This document shows positions 20,875 to 31,737 of a stretch of 64,000 nucleotides of DNA, piece by piece. Source of the stretch: Lethocerus indicus (Eukaryota; Arthropoda; Insecta; Hemiptera; Belostomatidae); contig JACDQD010000003.1 in the NCBI GenBank assembly GCA_019843655.1, positions 35,411,282 through 35,475,281 on the forward strand, read 5' to 3'. The translations under genes and the position numbers were made by a program. The notes below the pieces were generated by a model. The model had not been told where the DNA came from, searched no databases, and worked only from the letters and a program-made list of their open reading frames with translations. How positions within the stretch are numbered: the stretch's first letter is position 1; every line of letters begins with the position of its first letter.

Positions 20875-23800
20875 ATGGTCCCTGGGGCTGAGGCGTCCGA
20901 CCCCCATTCGGCGGACCGCGGCAGGCTGCAGGCTGACCTGCTGGCCGCCGTCAAAGGTGCCAGACACGTTTCGGAGGCAGGTCAGAACTGGCGACAGAGC
21001 TCGACCCCAACGTCGTCTACCTGTGCACCGTCCTCGAGCTGGTCCTCAGCCACGGACTCAAGAAGAAGAATTCAGCGATAAGGTGAACACAGATTTGGGG
21101 CTGACCTATTATTTTTTCATTTCTCTTACAAGCAGAGTCCGTACCTTTTTTTTTTCCGTACCACCAACATCCGCGTCTGGTTTAGGCCAGAAGGGAGAGA
21201 GGAAGGCGGGGAATGAAATAGGGAAAAATAGGCCTCGCTATCTACCGCTGTCGTGTATCAATATGTCCTCCATTCGATATACAATCAGTACATTGTTGAG
21301 GGTTTATTGCTATTAACCCCTTCGCGGCGGAGCAACAAGATCGGAATAACAAGATCGATGTAAGATTCGGAAAAGAAAAGTTGAAAGATTTCTCCAAAGA
21401 AATCGCCGCCAGATCAATGTCTGGTAATTACTCGTTTCAAGAATCAGATTCCGAACTACTCGACAGTAAGCGTTTTTTTATTGTACGCATTTTGAATTTT
21501 ACCTTTGTATCCAATTTCTCCAGACATTTCAGACAGGTCAGAATCCGATGAAGTCGTAGCTCGTATTCGTCGTCCGGTGATCGGGGCAAAATTTGTGGAT
21601 AATTATATTTGATTAGATAAAAAAACTTTTGCACGAGAAGCGTACGATGCTAGCACGTCGAAAACAAAAGACTCGATGGACATTATTGAAAGGGTTAAAG
21701 ATTGGGGGGGGCCAAGAGCTATCCGACTACTGTCCAGTCGAAGCGTCAGTCCCTCAAGGTAGTGTCCATGGCTCCACTCCTATACACAATATTATATACC
21801 TCCGATATACCTACATATCCTTCTACAGTCCTCACCACCTCCGACCGAAATCCCTCGACTACAACCATCGATCTCCGAAAGCACTTTTCCAACATCCGGT
21901 CCCGGTGTAAACGATGCAGGGTGAAAGTCACCTTCACACTACGTCGAGTCCTGTCCTATTTAACACTACTCCTACCCCCACCCGACTGCGGGCTCGCTAC
22001 CTCTGGGGCTCTGTGTAGACAAACGACTCGCGTGGAATCCCCGTACCCGACCGAAAAGGACATCAAAACCGACAATATATAAAGCTATACTGAAACCGAC
22101 ACGGACATACGGTCCTTCGTACCTCCCGTAGACCTAAAATTGTTTTCTTCGCATTTTGATTTATGTTTCACACATAGCTTGTATTTACTTGCTAATCCGT
22201 ATCGATATCTGTTCGCGTAGACAGGTGACGGAGTTGGTTTGCGGCAACGCCGAGACGTTGACTCTGTGGAACGCCGTCCGTGAAATTCTGAGCCACCACG
22301 AGAGGGAGCGCTACGAGCTGTTGAGGCACGTCTGGACGGACAGGGGCCGAGGTCGAGCATGGCTCAGGTCGGCCCTCAACGAACATTCCCTCGAACGGTA
22401 TTTCGTCGCCCTCATGGGTTACCAAGATTTGGCCAACTATTATGAAGACTGGGCGTTTGTCTGCGACCAAGAGACAAACAGTATTTTGACCAATATGGCC
22501 GCTGGTAAGAGTTTAATTAATAATTAATTATTTTCGCGTGGAAACTATTTCTCTGGTTTGTTCTTTAGAACGGAACCGTTTCAGTCGCTCACCATCTTCA
22601 GTAGCAGTGTGAGTCACGCTTGCGGGGTATCCTGTTTCCACCGTCACTTATTTCGCTTGTACCGTGGGACTTCTCGATAAAAAATTATCTGTCTTACACC
22701 ATTACAGAACACAAGAGACTTAACAAAATTGAATTGTTTTGCATTTTAAACGCGTTATCGTATTTTTTATAAAGAAAATGAATTGTCAAACCTACGGTGA
22801 AATTATGTTACTTTTATTAAAAGTTCTTTAAATGGCCATTAAACAACAAGTCATATATATTGGGTAAAATTGCGGTTTATGCACCCAGGGGGTTTCCCCA
22901 CTACTATATCTTTTTTTGATATTCCATATTTCCTTATCAAACCATATAGGAAGTGGGAAAGTAGATGAAGACCAGTAATTCAAATATATATATAATATAA
23001 CTGTAATATTCCTGGGGTGCAGGAACTGGGAATAATCAGCCTATTTCTCTTCCAGAAACAAAATATTTCAGCCTATGAATCCATTTTCTGTATTTTTTAT
23101 ATTGATTTTCAGATCTTGGATTTTTTTTTTGTTTTCCGGAACCGTATTCGATTTAATTTCGTTACGTTTATTGACTTTAGGTTTGGGCTCGATACTTTTC
23201 GCAATGAGCATAGATAAACCGGAGCTTAATCACGTCGGTCATTTCGGAGGGCTTCAGGCAGTTAAAGCTGAAATGAATGAGCACGTGATACAGGACTCGT
23301 TGCCACTCTCTGGTGAATATACTCTTACGCTTATTTATTTTTTTCATTCTAATTGAAACGCTTAATTTTACTTGTTGCTCTCAATTAAAATTGGAACTGT
23401 GTATAACCTCAACATTTATACATTTTCGTGTAATTGTATAATTGTTTTTTACTTTTTTTATTTAAGAAAAGTATTTTTTTGGCAGATGATTCGATTTTTA
23501 GTCCCTTCGCGTTTTACTACGTTCCAATTAATGAGAGTGAAATACGAAATGTTTTTTTTCAGTCGCAGTGCTCAAATTATACGATCCGATAGTTTGTGAA
23601 TTATAGAAGCAATAGTTGGAGCTGGAAAAAATTGTCAAAAAGAAAAGATAAAAATGCTAGTGTTATCATATCTAAATTCGGATTCAACGGATGCTGTTTT
23701 ATCTGTATCGTCTTAAATTACTTATTGATTGGTTAATCGATACAATTCCAGTACAGTGTACTATAGTGCTTATCGTGCCTATTTTCATTTTTCGTCCAAT

Positions 23801-26800
23801 TGAGTTTGTGCCCAATATTAATTTGTAAAGATACCTTTCATTTTTACGGCAACATTTGTAATAGCATCTATTTGATATTGTCGATAACGACTCAGTTCTG
23901 TCAGTTGTGAAGTGTACATTGTCCTTTTTTTGTTTTCAGTTAAAAAAAAACAGGAGGGCAAACGGTCTAAAAAAGGCGGCAACATTATCTCTTTCGATGA
24001 TGATAATTTAGAAATAAATTTGCAATCATCTTCCGAATCGAATGAAGCCGCTCCCGCCGCTGGAGGAGGCCCAGTCATTGACGTTCAATCGCAAGTAAGT
24101 AATAAATGTCGATATTTTAATTTAAATGAATGGACGCGAATGCCTACAAAAATTGTTCAATCGGTATTAAACTTTCCAGCGATGTTCAGTCGATTTTGTC
24201 ATTACGGCTGACATTTATTTATCAATGTCAGACTTTCACCCGATGACCCAATAAGTTTGATAATATATCACAAGGTCGTAACGTAAACGATATATAACAA
24301 TTGTTCACCTAAATACAAATGTTTATTCGTACGGAAGATGGTCTATTCGAATGGCAAATTGAATAATATTTTTCTCACCCTTATTGAAACTTTTCTCCGA
24401 ACAGAAAGTTTTTTTTATGAAGGAAATTAAGTTTTGTATAAATTCTATTTCCTTCTTTTAAAAAAAATAACTTAAATATTTAAATAATATTATAAATATG
24501 AAATATAACGAGAGTTCGAGGTTTAAAAACAGAGTTGTACCTGACCAGTGTTAAGGTTATGGAAGGTTACGGTTTTAAATCCATAACCTGAACTGATTTA
24601 TGATAATTTAGTTATCTGAATTGTTTATTTTTCTCGATTGAATTGTAATCCACCGCGAGTTGAAAGTTTTTCACGTCGAAAAGGAAATCTATCCATTCTC
24701 AGAGTGAAACACAACCTTCTTTTTCAGTAAGTTCTCGAATTTATTTCATTATAAGAAGTGCATAAATTTTTTGTACCGAGCATGTTGATCGCTGCGATTA
24801 AAAAGCATTTTTTTCTTGGAGGAGAAATGTCATCAAAATGGAATGGTAATAACATTTTCATTTCAAATGTGCTATCGGTACATAAGTGTACCAGGTTCAA
24901 AACCATAACCTAAAAATGTTTGTGACAGATATATTATCATTAATTACGTGTAATTCCTTATTAAACCCCGAACTCTCATTACAGCCCGTTATTTGTACGT
25001 TTTAAAATCATTAAGTATATACACGCGTTTCGGTTTATCAAAAGAAAATATGAATTTTTTTATACGAACACACAGTGTTACAATACATAAAGTGACAGTG
25101 ATGATATTCGAATATATTCAGGTGCACGAATATTTTTAAGATCGAATGACTCATTGCGGCTTAATTTATGATTGATTTTTTTCTCCTACAAGGATGGTGA
25201 ATCATACGCCGTGTCGAATGCGCCGAGGAGGCGACCAACGCACTTTGTGACATCGATTTATCGAACAGCGATACAGAACATATTACCGACAATGAGTATA
25301 CAAATATGAATTCGAGGTACGTAATAATTTCTATTCGATTTATGTAAGGAAACCTTCATCAGTATGTGCTTTTGAATCGATACCTCGATCGACTCATGTC
25401 ATCTGAGTTTTCTTAATTGTTAAATCGTATGCGGGACTTGTCCGGCTTCACATTATTCGGCATTATATTAGTGTAAAGAATTTTGGGACTTTCTATTTTG
25501 GATCAGTTTTTATATATTTTTTGTGTATTTAATTTTAAAGGCTCTTTTTCTCTATTTTTTAGTACCGGTTTAAGGCCTGTTAATAATATAAGTATCGGTG
25601 AACTGATCCCAGTGCCGATAACCGAAGAGACACATTCCTCGGAAGACTCAGTTTCGGTACCCAGTTTTTCTGAGGTATTCTCTTTCTCGAATATGAAATA
25701 TTTCTATATCCCTCGTAATTATAATATTGTTGTTTTTTAATTCAATAATATTGTAACACGATTTTTTTTTTTTTATAGAATTCTCCTTCTATAATTTATT
25801 TTTTGACTTTTTCCTCAGGAAAATGAAGTTGCCGCTACAGCATCAAGCAGTGAAAAAACTGAATCAGGTATGATGTTTTGTTTAATTATTTGTGAAAGAT
25901 TGGCAATATGCTTGTCCTTTAGTTGAAAAGCCGAATTACTCTGTTGTAGACGCTGTTATTATTTTTATTTTTTTATTTCTCTCGCAGTCACTATCGAATC
26001 GGTGCAGAAAGAGGTGACCAAGTTGAGGAAGAATCTGGAACAGGTGAACGAAATAAACGCCACGCTGCGTTCGCAGATCGTTCAGGCGAATGTCGTGAGC
26101 CAACAGAAACAACAGGAGAACGACACGAAAATACAGGAACTGAACAGGTATAATACGACGGTTGTAACGCGTACGCTCGGTATAGATTGCGCGCCAGCCG
26201 CACGGAAACGCCGCCGGTATACTTTCCTAATAGTCCGACGTATTCCCACTTTTGCAGAGAGAACGAACTGTTGAAACACCAGCTGCGCAAGTACGTCAGC
26301 GCCGTTCAGATGTTGCGCCAGGACAGCCAGAGCGGCCAGGAGGACGACAACATTTTCGAACAGAAACTAGTCCAAGTATATATTCATTAGTTCGATTTTA
26401 TGTTTTTCCATTGGGTCAACACCAACAAGTGGCGTTGTACATATTTTTAAGTACGTCAAACATCTCTGCGCAGATAAGATTCTTCGATACGTTATTATTT
26501 GGTCCTTTCTGAAATGTTCGGTATAAAAATTACATTGACCAATTGAATTGTGTGTGTCTAAAACACGGTGAACCGAAGCGAGCATTTCCGTCGCGTTTCA
26601 CATTTTTATTTTCGCGAAGGTTTTAATGCCTCGTGGGCTCATAAAAAATTGTACACCGTGTACGGTGATGAAGCCTTAAAAGAACGGCAGTGTCAGTACC
26701 GGTTCGCAAAATTCCGGTCGTGGAATTTTTCATTACAAGACAAGGAGCCGTCCAGTGGAGATCGACGATGACCAAATAAAGGCCATTATCGATATGGATC

Positions 26801-29283
26801 ACCATAGTTCAATGAGGGACATTGCAGAGAAGCTGAATGTATCTTATACCTGCATTCAAAACCATCTACGGCTTATCCGTGCAAAGATGTTGACGTACTT
26901 AAAAATATGTACAACGCAATTACTTAGTTGTCAACCCAATATATCGACACTCAAAGTATTAACTGTATTCGAGTTAACTAACACATTTTTCACTCGCTCG
27001 GGTCCGTACTGAGTGTCATGGATATTAGTTTGTCATATTGGAAGTTAGTCATAACCTCAATTTACCTACAGTCGATACCTGCAGTCATAATATCCCGTCT
27101 TTCTGCTAGTCCCAATCCTCTCATCTGTTGCCCATAAAAACGTTTTCTTTCACACTCAGATACAAAAAAAAAATTGCCATTCATCAATGAGTCAACACCG
27201 TTACTCGGTAATTGGAAAAATGTTTTCGTTCCTACCTCTATATCCGATCGACAGATAGAAATTTAATTATATTTTTGGCAGTTTATAAAATTACAATTCG
27301 AATTATTTATTTATTACAGGTGGCCGAGATGCACGGCGAGTTGATGGAATTGAACGAAAGACTGCAGCGTAACCTGATCGGCAAGGAAGGCATAATAAGG
27401 AGGTTGTACCTCGAATTGGAGGCGTTGAGGGGCCCACTGGGGCCCACCGAAGTCGACATACACACCCAGATAATAAGCCTTTGGGTTCCGTCAGTATTTT
27501 TGACAGGAACCGCGAAACCTTATCACGTCTATCAGGTGAGATTTTTCTGCCGAAATTAAAACTTCCAAGGGGAAGGGGATTGTATATTTTACAAAATAAG
27601 AAAGTGTATTTTCAAACGATACACAATTAGTTTCAGACATTGTCTAAACAGTCCATTAAGTGTTTGGACTTTAACACGTTGAATTCCACGCGATTTTATA
27701 AGGAAATCCCCCGTCAGGCCATGCGCACTGCTAGCATATTAAAATTTTTCTCGATGCAAGTGTTTAAACGTATGAAGAAAATGCAGCTCAGTGGGGCAGA
27801 AAAAAAGCGAGAAATTTTACCAAACAAGTTGTAACATTTTGTGATATATCCAACGGACAACCATTTTTACGTTTACCCTGTTTTAATAAAATCCATTAAA
27901 ATTTTCCAAAAAATGTTTAAGTACATTAATAATAAAATCCCATATTAAATGAACTTTAAATAAATTTTAGATAACAACTTAAAACAATGTAAATTTTTTA
28001 GTTTTATATCGTATTTTACACTGTCAGTCACTGGTGACTGACGTGGCACTCAACGTGTTAATAGCGATATAAAACCTTTTTATTGGATAAATAATTGTTG
28101 TGTTGGGAATAATAATTCCCGCTATTATTTATTGTTGATTACATTAAAAAAAATGATTTTTCCATTATTTTAAGTTCAAGCTCAGCCAACAATTGATAGA
28201 TTCATAATAATACTATTCTCTTCGACGTTCTAGGTTCACATTAGAATAGCGGAAGAAGAATGGAATGTTTACAGGCGCTACGCCCAGTTCTACGTTTTGC
28301 ATAAGGAAACGAAAAAACAATACCCCGTAATATCCGCATTCCAATTTCCGCCGAAAAAAACCATCGGAAATAAGGTAATCAACGCCGTTGCCGTCTTCGC
28401 ACTTTCTTTTATATCACCGCATACCAATCCTATGAGTTGTAACAATAATGTATAATAAATAATGCAAATATATAGTGTATACTATGAACACTAACAAACC
28501 CGCACAGTTTGGATCGTAAGCAAAAACGGTGCGCTATTCACGAATATCGCTGTACCCATAATTATGAAAATTAGGAATAACAAATTTCCCCACGAGTGCT
28601 TCTATTAGGGGTACCCAAAAGTAATCGACATTTTGACTTTGGAATTCATTTTATTTTGCTAAAATAGAAACTTTGATAATTAATCTACTATATATTCACC
28701 GATATTAACGACAACTCTCTGCCACTGTTTTCCGGCAAATTTTCGATTTCCCTCTTGAGGAGGAACTCCTCAAGACCGAAATACATCTTATCAAATTGTC
28801 GATTACTTTTGGGTACACCTAATATAATCGAAAAATAGAAATTCACCGCTACGTCGTAATTTACAATTTTCCCGAGGTAAATATATCGGGTTGGGGAAAA
28901 AACTAATTATTTATATCGCCGAAAGTGAATTTCTTCTATTTCAGGACGCGAAATTTGTTGAAGAGAGGAGACTGAAATTGCAGCAATACTTGCGCAGACT
29001 TTTGAATCACATCGTCGCCAACACGCCTTCTCTGGCCAACGCACCGACTAAATCGTTACTCACATCTGTAATTCCGTTCTTTGGGTAATATATTTATTTT
29101 TTTTTTTCTTCGGTATAAATCCCGTCGTTTCTCGATTTTTTTTATTATTATTGGAGAGTGAAAATAAATGTTTTCCGTTTTTACAGCGAACAAAACGAAC
29201 CGGCCCTGCAGAGAAAGCCGAGTCCGAAGGCGTCTATACCCCGTGTCAACATTCACAACAGTCCGCAGTATTCGGGACTCTAG
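20875..29283 (+). CDS. Snx29: Sorting nexin 29-like protein (RUN and PX domains)
   Basis: A 13-exon gene of about 645 codons. Exons: 20875-21082, 22221-22504, 23181-23312, 23940-24094, 25193-25316, 25563-25674, 25819-25867, 25988-26147, 26258-26375, 27320-27535, 28234-28374, 28945-29084, 29187-29283 (TAG). The RUN domain occupies about residues 25-190, with ALNEHSLERYF and YYEDWAFV as landmarks. A basic-acidic linker NIISFDDD is near 220, and a coiled coil spans about 356-480. The PX domain runs from about 495 to 615, with RRYAQF near 534 and FPPKK near 558, the residues that bind PI3P in this family. SNX29 (RUNDC2A) proteins are thought to act in endosomal membrane traffic. Phases match everywhere except exons 1 and 5, which are each one base short: frame changes near 20955-20957 and before 25222, and adding one base in each restores a single frame. 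Four transposon-derived elements and a fainter relic sit in its introns. The protein is somewhat shorter than the vertebrate form. Confidence 0.88.
21315..21640. mobile_element. Possible piggyBac-like relic in SNX29-like intron 1
   Basis: A TTAACCCCTTCGCGGCGG end near 21315 is followed by acidic, serine-rich scraps (FQESDSELLDS, then DISDRSESDEVVARIRRP) resembling piggyBac N termini. No right end was located. Confidence 0.3.
22585..22680. mobile_element. Foldback fragment in SNX29-like intron 2
   Basis: CGCTCACCATCTTCAGTAGC and GGGGTATCC match one arm of the foldback family; the other arm is absent. Confidence 0.5.
24507..24980. mobile_element. TIR element in SNX29-like intron 4
   Basis: GAGAGTTCGAGGTTTAA (24510-24526) is the complement of TTAAACCCCGAACTCTC (24961-24977) with one mismatch. 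The flanking TAAC/ATTA extends the match. The roughly 470-bp interior also has internal inverted GGTTATGG / CCATAACC motifs. No transposase. The family was not recognised. Confidence 0.6.
26410..26942 (+). mobile_element. Mariner element with N-terminal transposase relic, in SNX29-like intron 9
   Basis: The ends are TTGGGTCAACACCAACAAGT and TTACTTAGTTGTCAACCCAA. The interior keeps most of the transposase DNA-binding part. It reads HFRRVSHFYFREGFNASWAH and YGDEALKERQCQYRFAKFRS, then after a frame change EIDDDQIKAIIDMDHHSSMR and IAEKLNVSYTCIQNHLRL. The catalytic DDD part is deleted and joined to the 3' terminal repeat. It is the best preserved mariner copy in the window. Confidence 0.85.
27671..28061. 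mobile_element. piggyBac-type MITE in SNX29-like intron 10
   Basis: Bounded by TTAA on both sides with inverted ends TTAACACGTTGAATTCCAC and GTGGCACTCAACGTGTTAA. The right-end interior TTTTATATCGTATTTTACAC recurs in the relic at 19700-20090. A short frame inside (27640-27834) is not a gene. Confidence 0.8.
28604..28825. mobile_element. GGTACCC-ended MITE, copy b, in SNX29-like intron 11
   Basis: ATTAGGGGTACCCAAAAGTA at the left and ATTACTTTTGGGTACACCTA at the right; the internal CTCTTGAGGAGGAACTCCTC is shared with other copies. Confidence 0.85.
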
Positions 29284-30108
29284 TCGGACGCGGTACAGAC
29301 GTGTTTATACGTACGTAAACGTGTGTATATTATATTTGAGCTCAGATCGATTATAATTGGGCTTATATACCGGTTGTAACAGTTAAATCAAACGGGTGAT
29401 TTTTATGATCTTTGTTTGGAAGGTTCTTCTTTAACGGTCGTTTCTGTTTCCCCTTTCGTACTTTGGCCTCACTCCTTACGATGGAGTTCACCGCTTTCGA
29501 TCATCTCGAATCTTTCCCCACTTCCGTTCAGCCTGTCGGTCTGTATTATAGAGAAAATAAAAATGTATTTCGCGTTATAAAAATTATTTTTCGATCGACA
29601 AAAAAAAACCGTCATTCCCGATAGTTCATTCAGTGAGAATCTATCTACAAAATATCCTTTGTTTGTATATTCGTTTTCTTCCTTCTCTCTCTTTTCCCTT
29701 ATTGTATATTAACGATGGACGTAGAGTTAGCGTGGTGTGGATGCGCCTGGCAAGTTATTTATCGAGTTGTGATAATTTCGATTAGTGTCAGAATAATATA
29801 ACTACAAGATGAGCAAAAAAAAAAAAAACGTTAGTCGAATATATAGGTGAGATAGTTGAATCAGTGGATATTAATATATACTCCAGTATAACTTTATCTA
29901 TTATAATTTAACAAAACACAAAATATAAAAATATTATTTTTCCCGCATTAATAATTTCTTCCGTTATTTATAATTAGTATTATTAGTATTTTTTTCATAG
30001 AAGATTGATGGAAGTGTAAAAGACAGCCTGTTGTTATCATTATTATTTGCATGTGTATGTAAATTATTGAGTTGTGTTTCAAATGGGCTCATTTGTATAT
30101 TTGTATAT

Positions 30109-30114
30109 AATAAA
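30109..30114 (+). terminator. Candidate poly(A) signal of the SNX29-like gene
   Basis: AATAAA about 830 nt after the stop, followed by a GT-rich TGTTTTATGTCC. The intervening 3'UTR is AT-rich and has no repeat that I recognised. Confidence 0.5.
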
Positions 30115-30600
30115 ATGTTTTATGTCCAATCGAGATGTGGATTAATGAATACCTCAGTACCCGGTTGAGTGGACTTCAGCCCATGTGAAAGTGACTCGTA
30201 ACACATAACTAATTTGGATAAAATTCAAATGTTATATACTGCTATAAACGAGCGCGAATTCTAGTTTTCATTGACTGACGGTTACATTAGCATGCAATTT
30301 TAAGTTGGCGAAGTTTTCAGTTTTGAACCTGACTTCTTTTCAATCCGGACTTGGAATAATTATGTCACTTTTCGCTAAATTGTTTTTCCAGTGACAAATA
30401 AACCGATGTAAAATAACCAGCGTTTCATTCCACGAAATCGGCGTTAAAAGGCGGTTTTACACTGTTAAATATAAGTTGAAAATAAGTTTCCTCAATGAAA
30501 TGTTCTGTACAAGTTAGTGGGTAGGAAAAATTGGCCCCTGTACTGCAGTTATACACAAAAAAATCAGTGCTAAAAATCGGTTTTACACGATTAAAATTGT
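30115..30600. other. Intergenic between SNX29-like gene and satellite block
   Basis: No gene is visible. Towards 30470-30600 motifs such as GCGGTTTTACAC and AAAATCGGTTTTACACG grade into the degenerate repeat that follows. Confidence 0.5.
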
Positions 30601-31737
30601 TGCAATAGGATCACAAATGCGGTTTTTAGGTACAAAATCAATTAAAAAATGCGGCTTTTAGACGCAAAAAAGGCCCATAAAAGCTCCTTTCAGACGCAAA
30701 ATTGGCCCAAAAGGTGGTTTTAGGTACAAAATCGGCCTGAAGGTGAAGCGAAAATGCGGTCTTTAGGCGCAAAATTGGCCAAAAATGTTTTTAGGGCAAA
30801 ATTGGCCAAAAATGCTTTTTAGGTCCAAAATGCGGTTTAGCCCCAAAATAGGTTTTAGGCCAAAATGAGGTTTCAGCCCAAAATGCGGTTTTTAGGCTCA
30901 AAATCGGCCCAAGAATGCAAAAAAGTTTTGGCCCAAAATGCAGTTTTAAGGCCCAAAATGCGGCTTCTAGACGCAATATCGGCCCAAAAGCAGTTTTCAG
31001 ACGCAAAATTGGTCCTAAAAGGTGGTTTTAGGTACAAAATTGGCCCGAAAATGCGGTTTTTAGAGCAAATTAGGAAAAATGCTGCTTTGGGCCCTAAAAT
31101 GCGGTTTGTAGCCCCAAAAATACGGTTTTAGGGCCATAAAATGATTGGCCCAAAAACAAGCTAAGCTGCCCGAAAATTTGCTAAAGGTTTTAGGCCTCAA
31201 AATCGGCCCAAAAATGCGGTAATTTTCAGATCGCCCAAATTCTGGCCCGAAAATGCAGTTTTCAGACCCTAAAATGTTGTTTTTTTAGTGACGAAATCGG
31301 CCCAAAATGCGGTTATTAGCAGGAAAATGGCATTTATAGACGCAAATTGGCCCGAAAATGCGGTTTTAGACCCAAAATGTAATTTTAGACCCAAAATTGG
31401 GCCCTGAAAATACGGTTTTAGGCCAAAATTGCATTTTAGACACTCTAAATTAGCCGAAAATGCTGGTTTTAGGTTCTCAAAATGGCATTTTAGGCGCAAA
31501 ATCGGCCTCCAAAAATGCGGTTTTCAGCAAGAGGTGGAAATCGGGCTAAAAAGTATTTTTAGACGCTAAAAATTGGCCTGAAAATGGTTTTTAGCCCCAA
31601 TGTAATTTTAGACCAAAATTGGCCTGAAAATACAGTTTTTAGGCCCAGAAATTGCATTTTTAGACACTAAATTAAAGCCTGAGAAATACAAAAGTGGTTT
31701 TAAGACGCAAATCGGCTTGCAAAATGCGGTTTTTAGT
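30601..31737. repeat. Degenerate satellite, left arm
   Basis: Irregular repeats of GGTTTTTAGGCGCAAAATTG, AAAATGCGG and GGCATTTTAGACG, roughly 40-50 nt apart, with many indels in A and G runs. Orientation is the reverse complement of the arm at 35171-37660. Confidence 0.85.

Noticed and set aside
20397..20954. 185-codon minus-strand frame with Ser/Ala-rich protein
   Set aside because: It is antisense to exon 1 and the CpG-rich leader of the SNX29-like gene; the plus strand carries the conserved RUN-domain start.
27640..27834. 64-codon frame in SNX29-like intron 10
   Set aside because: It straddles the left end of a piggyBac-type MITE and has no coding support.
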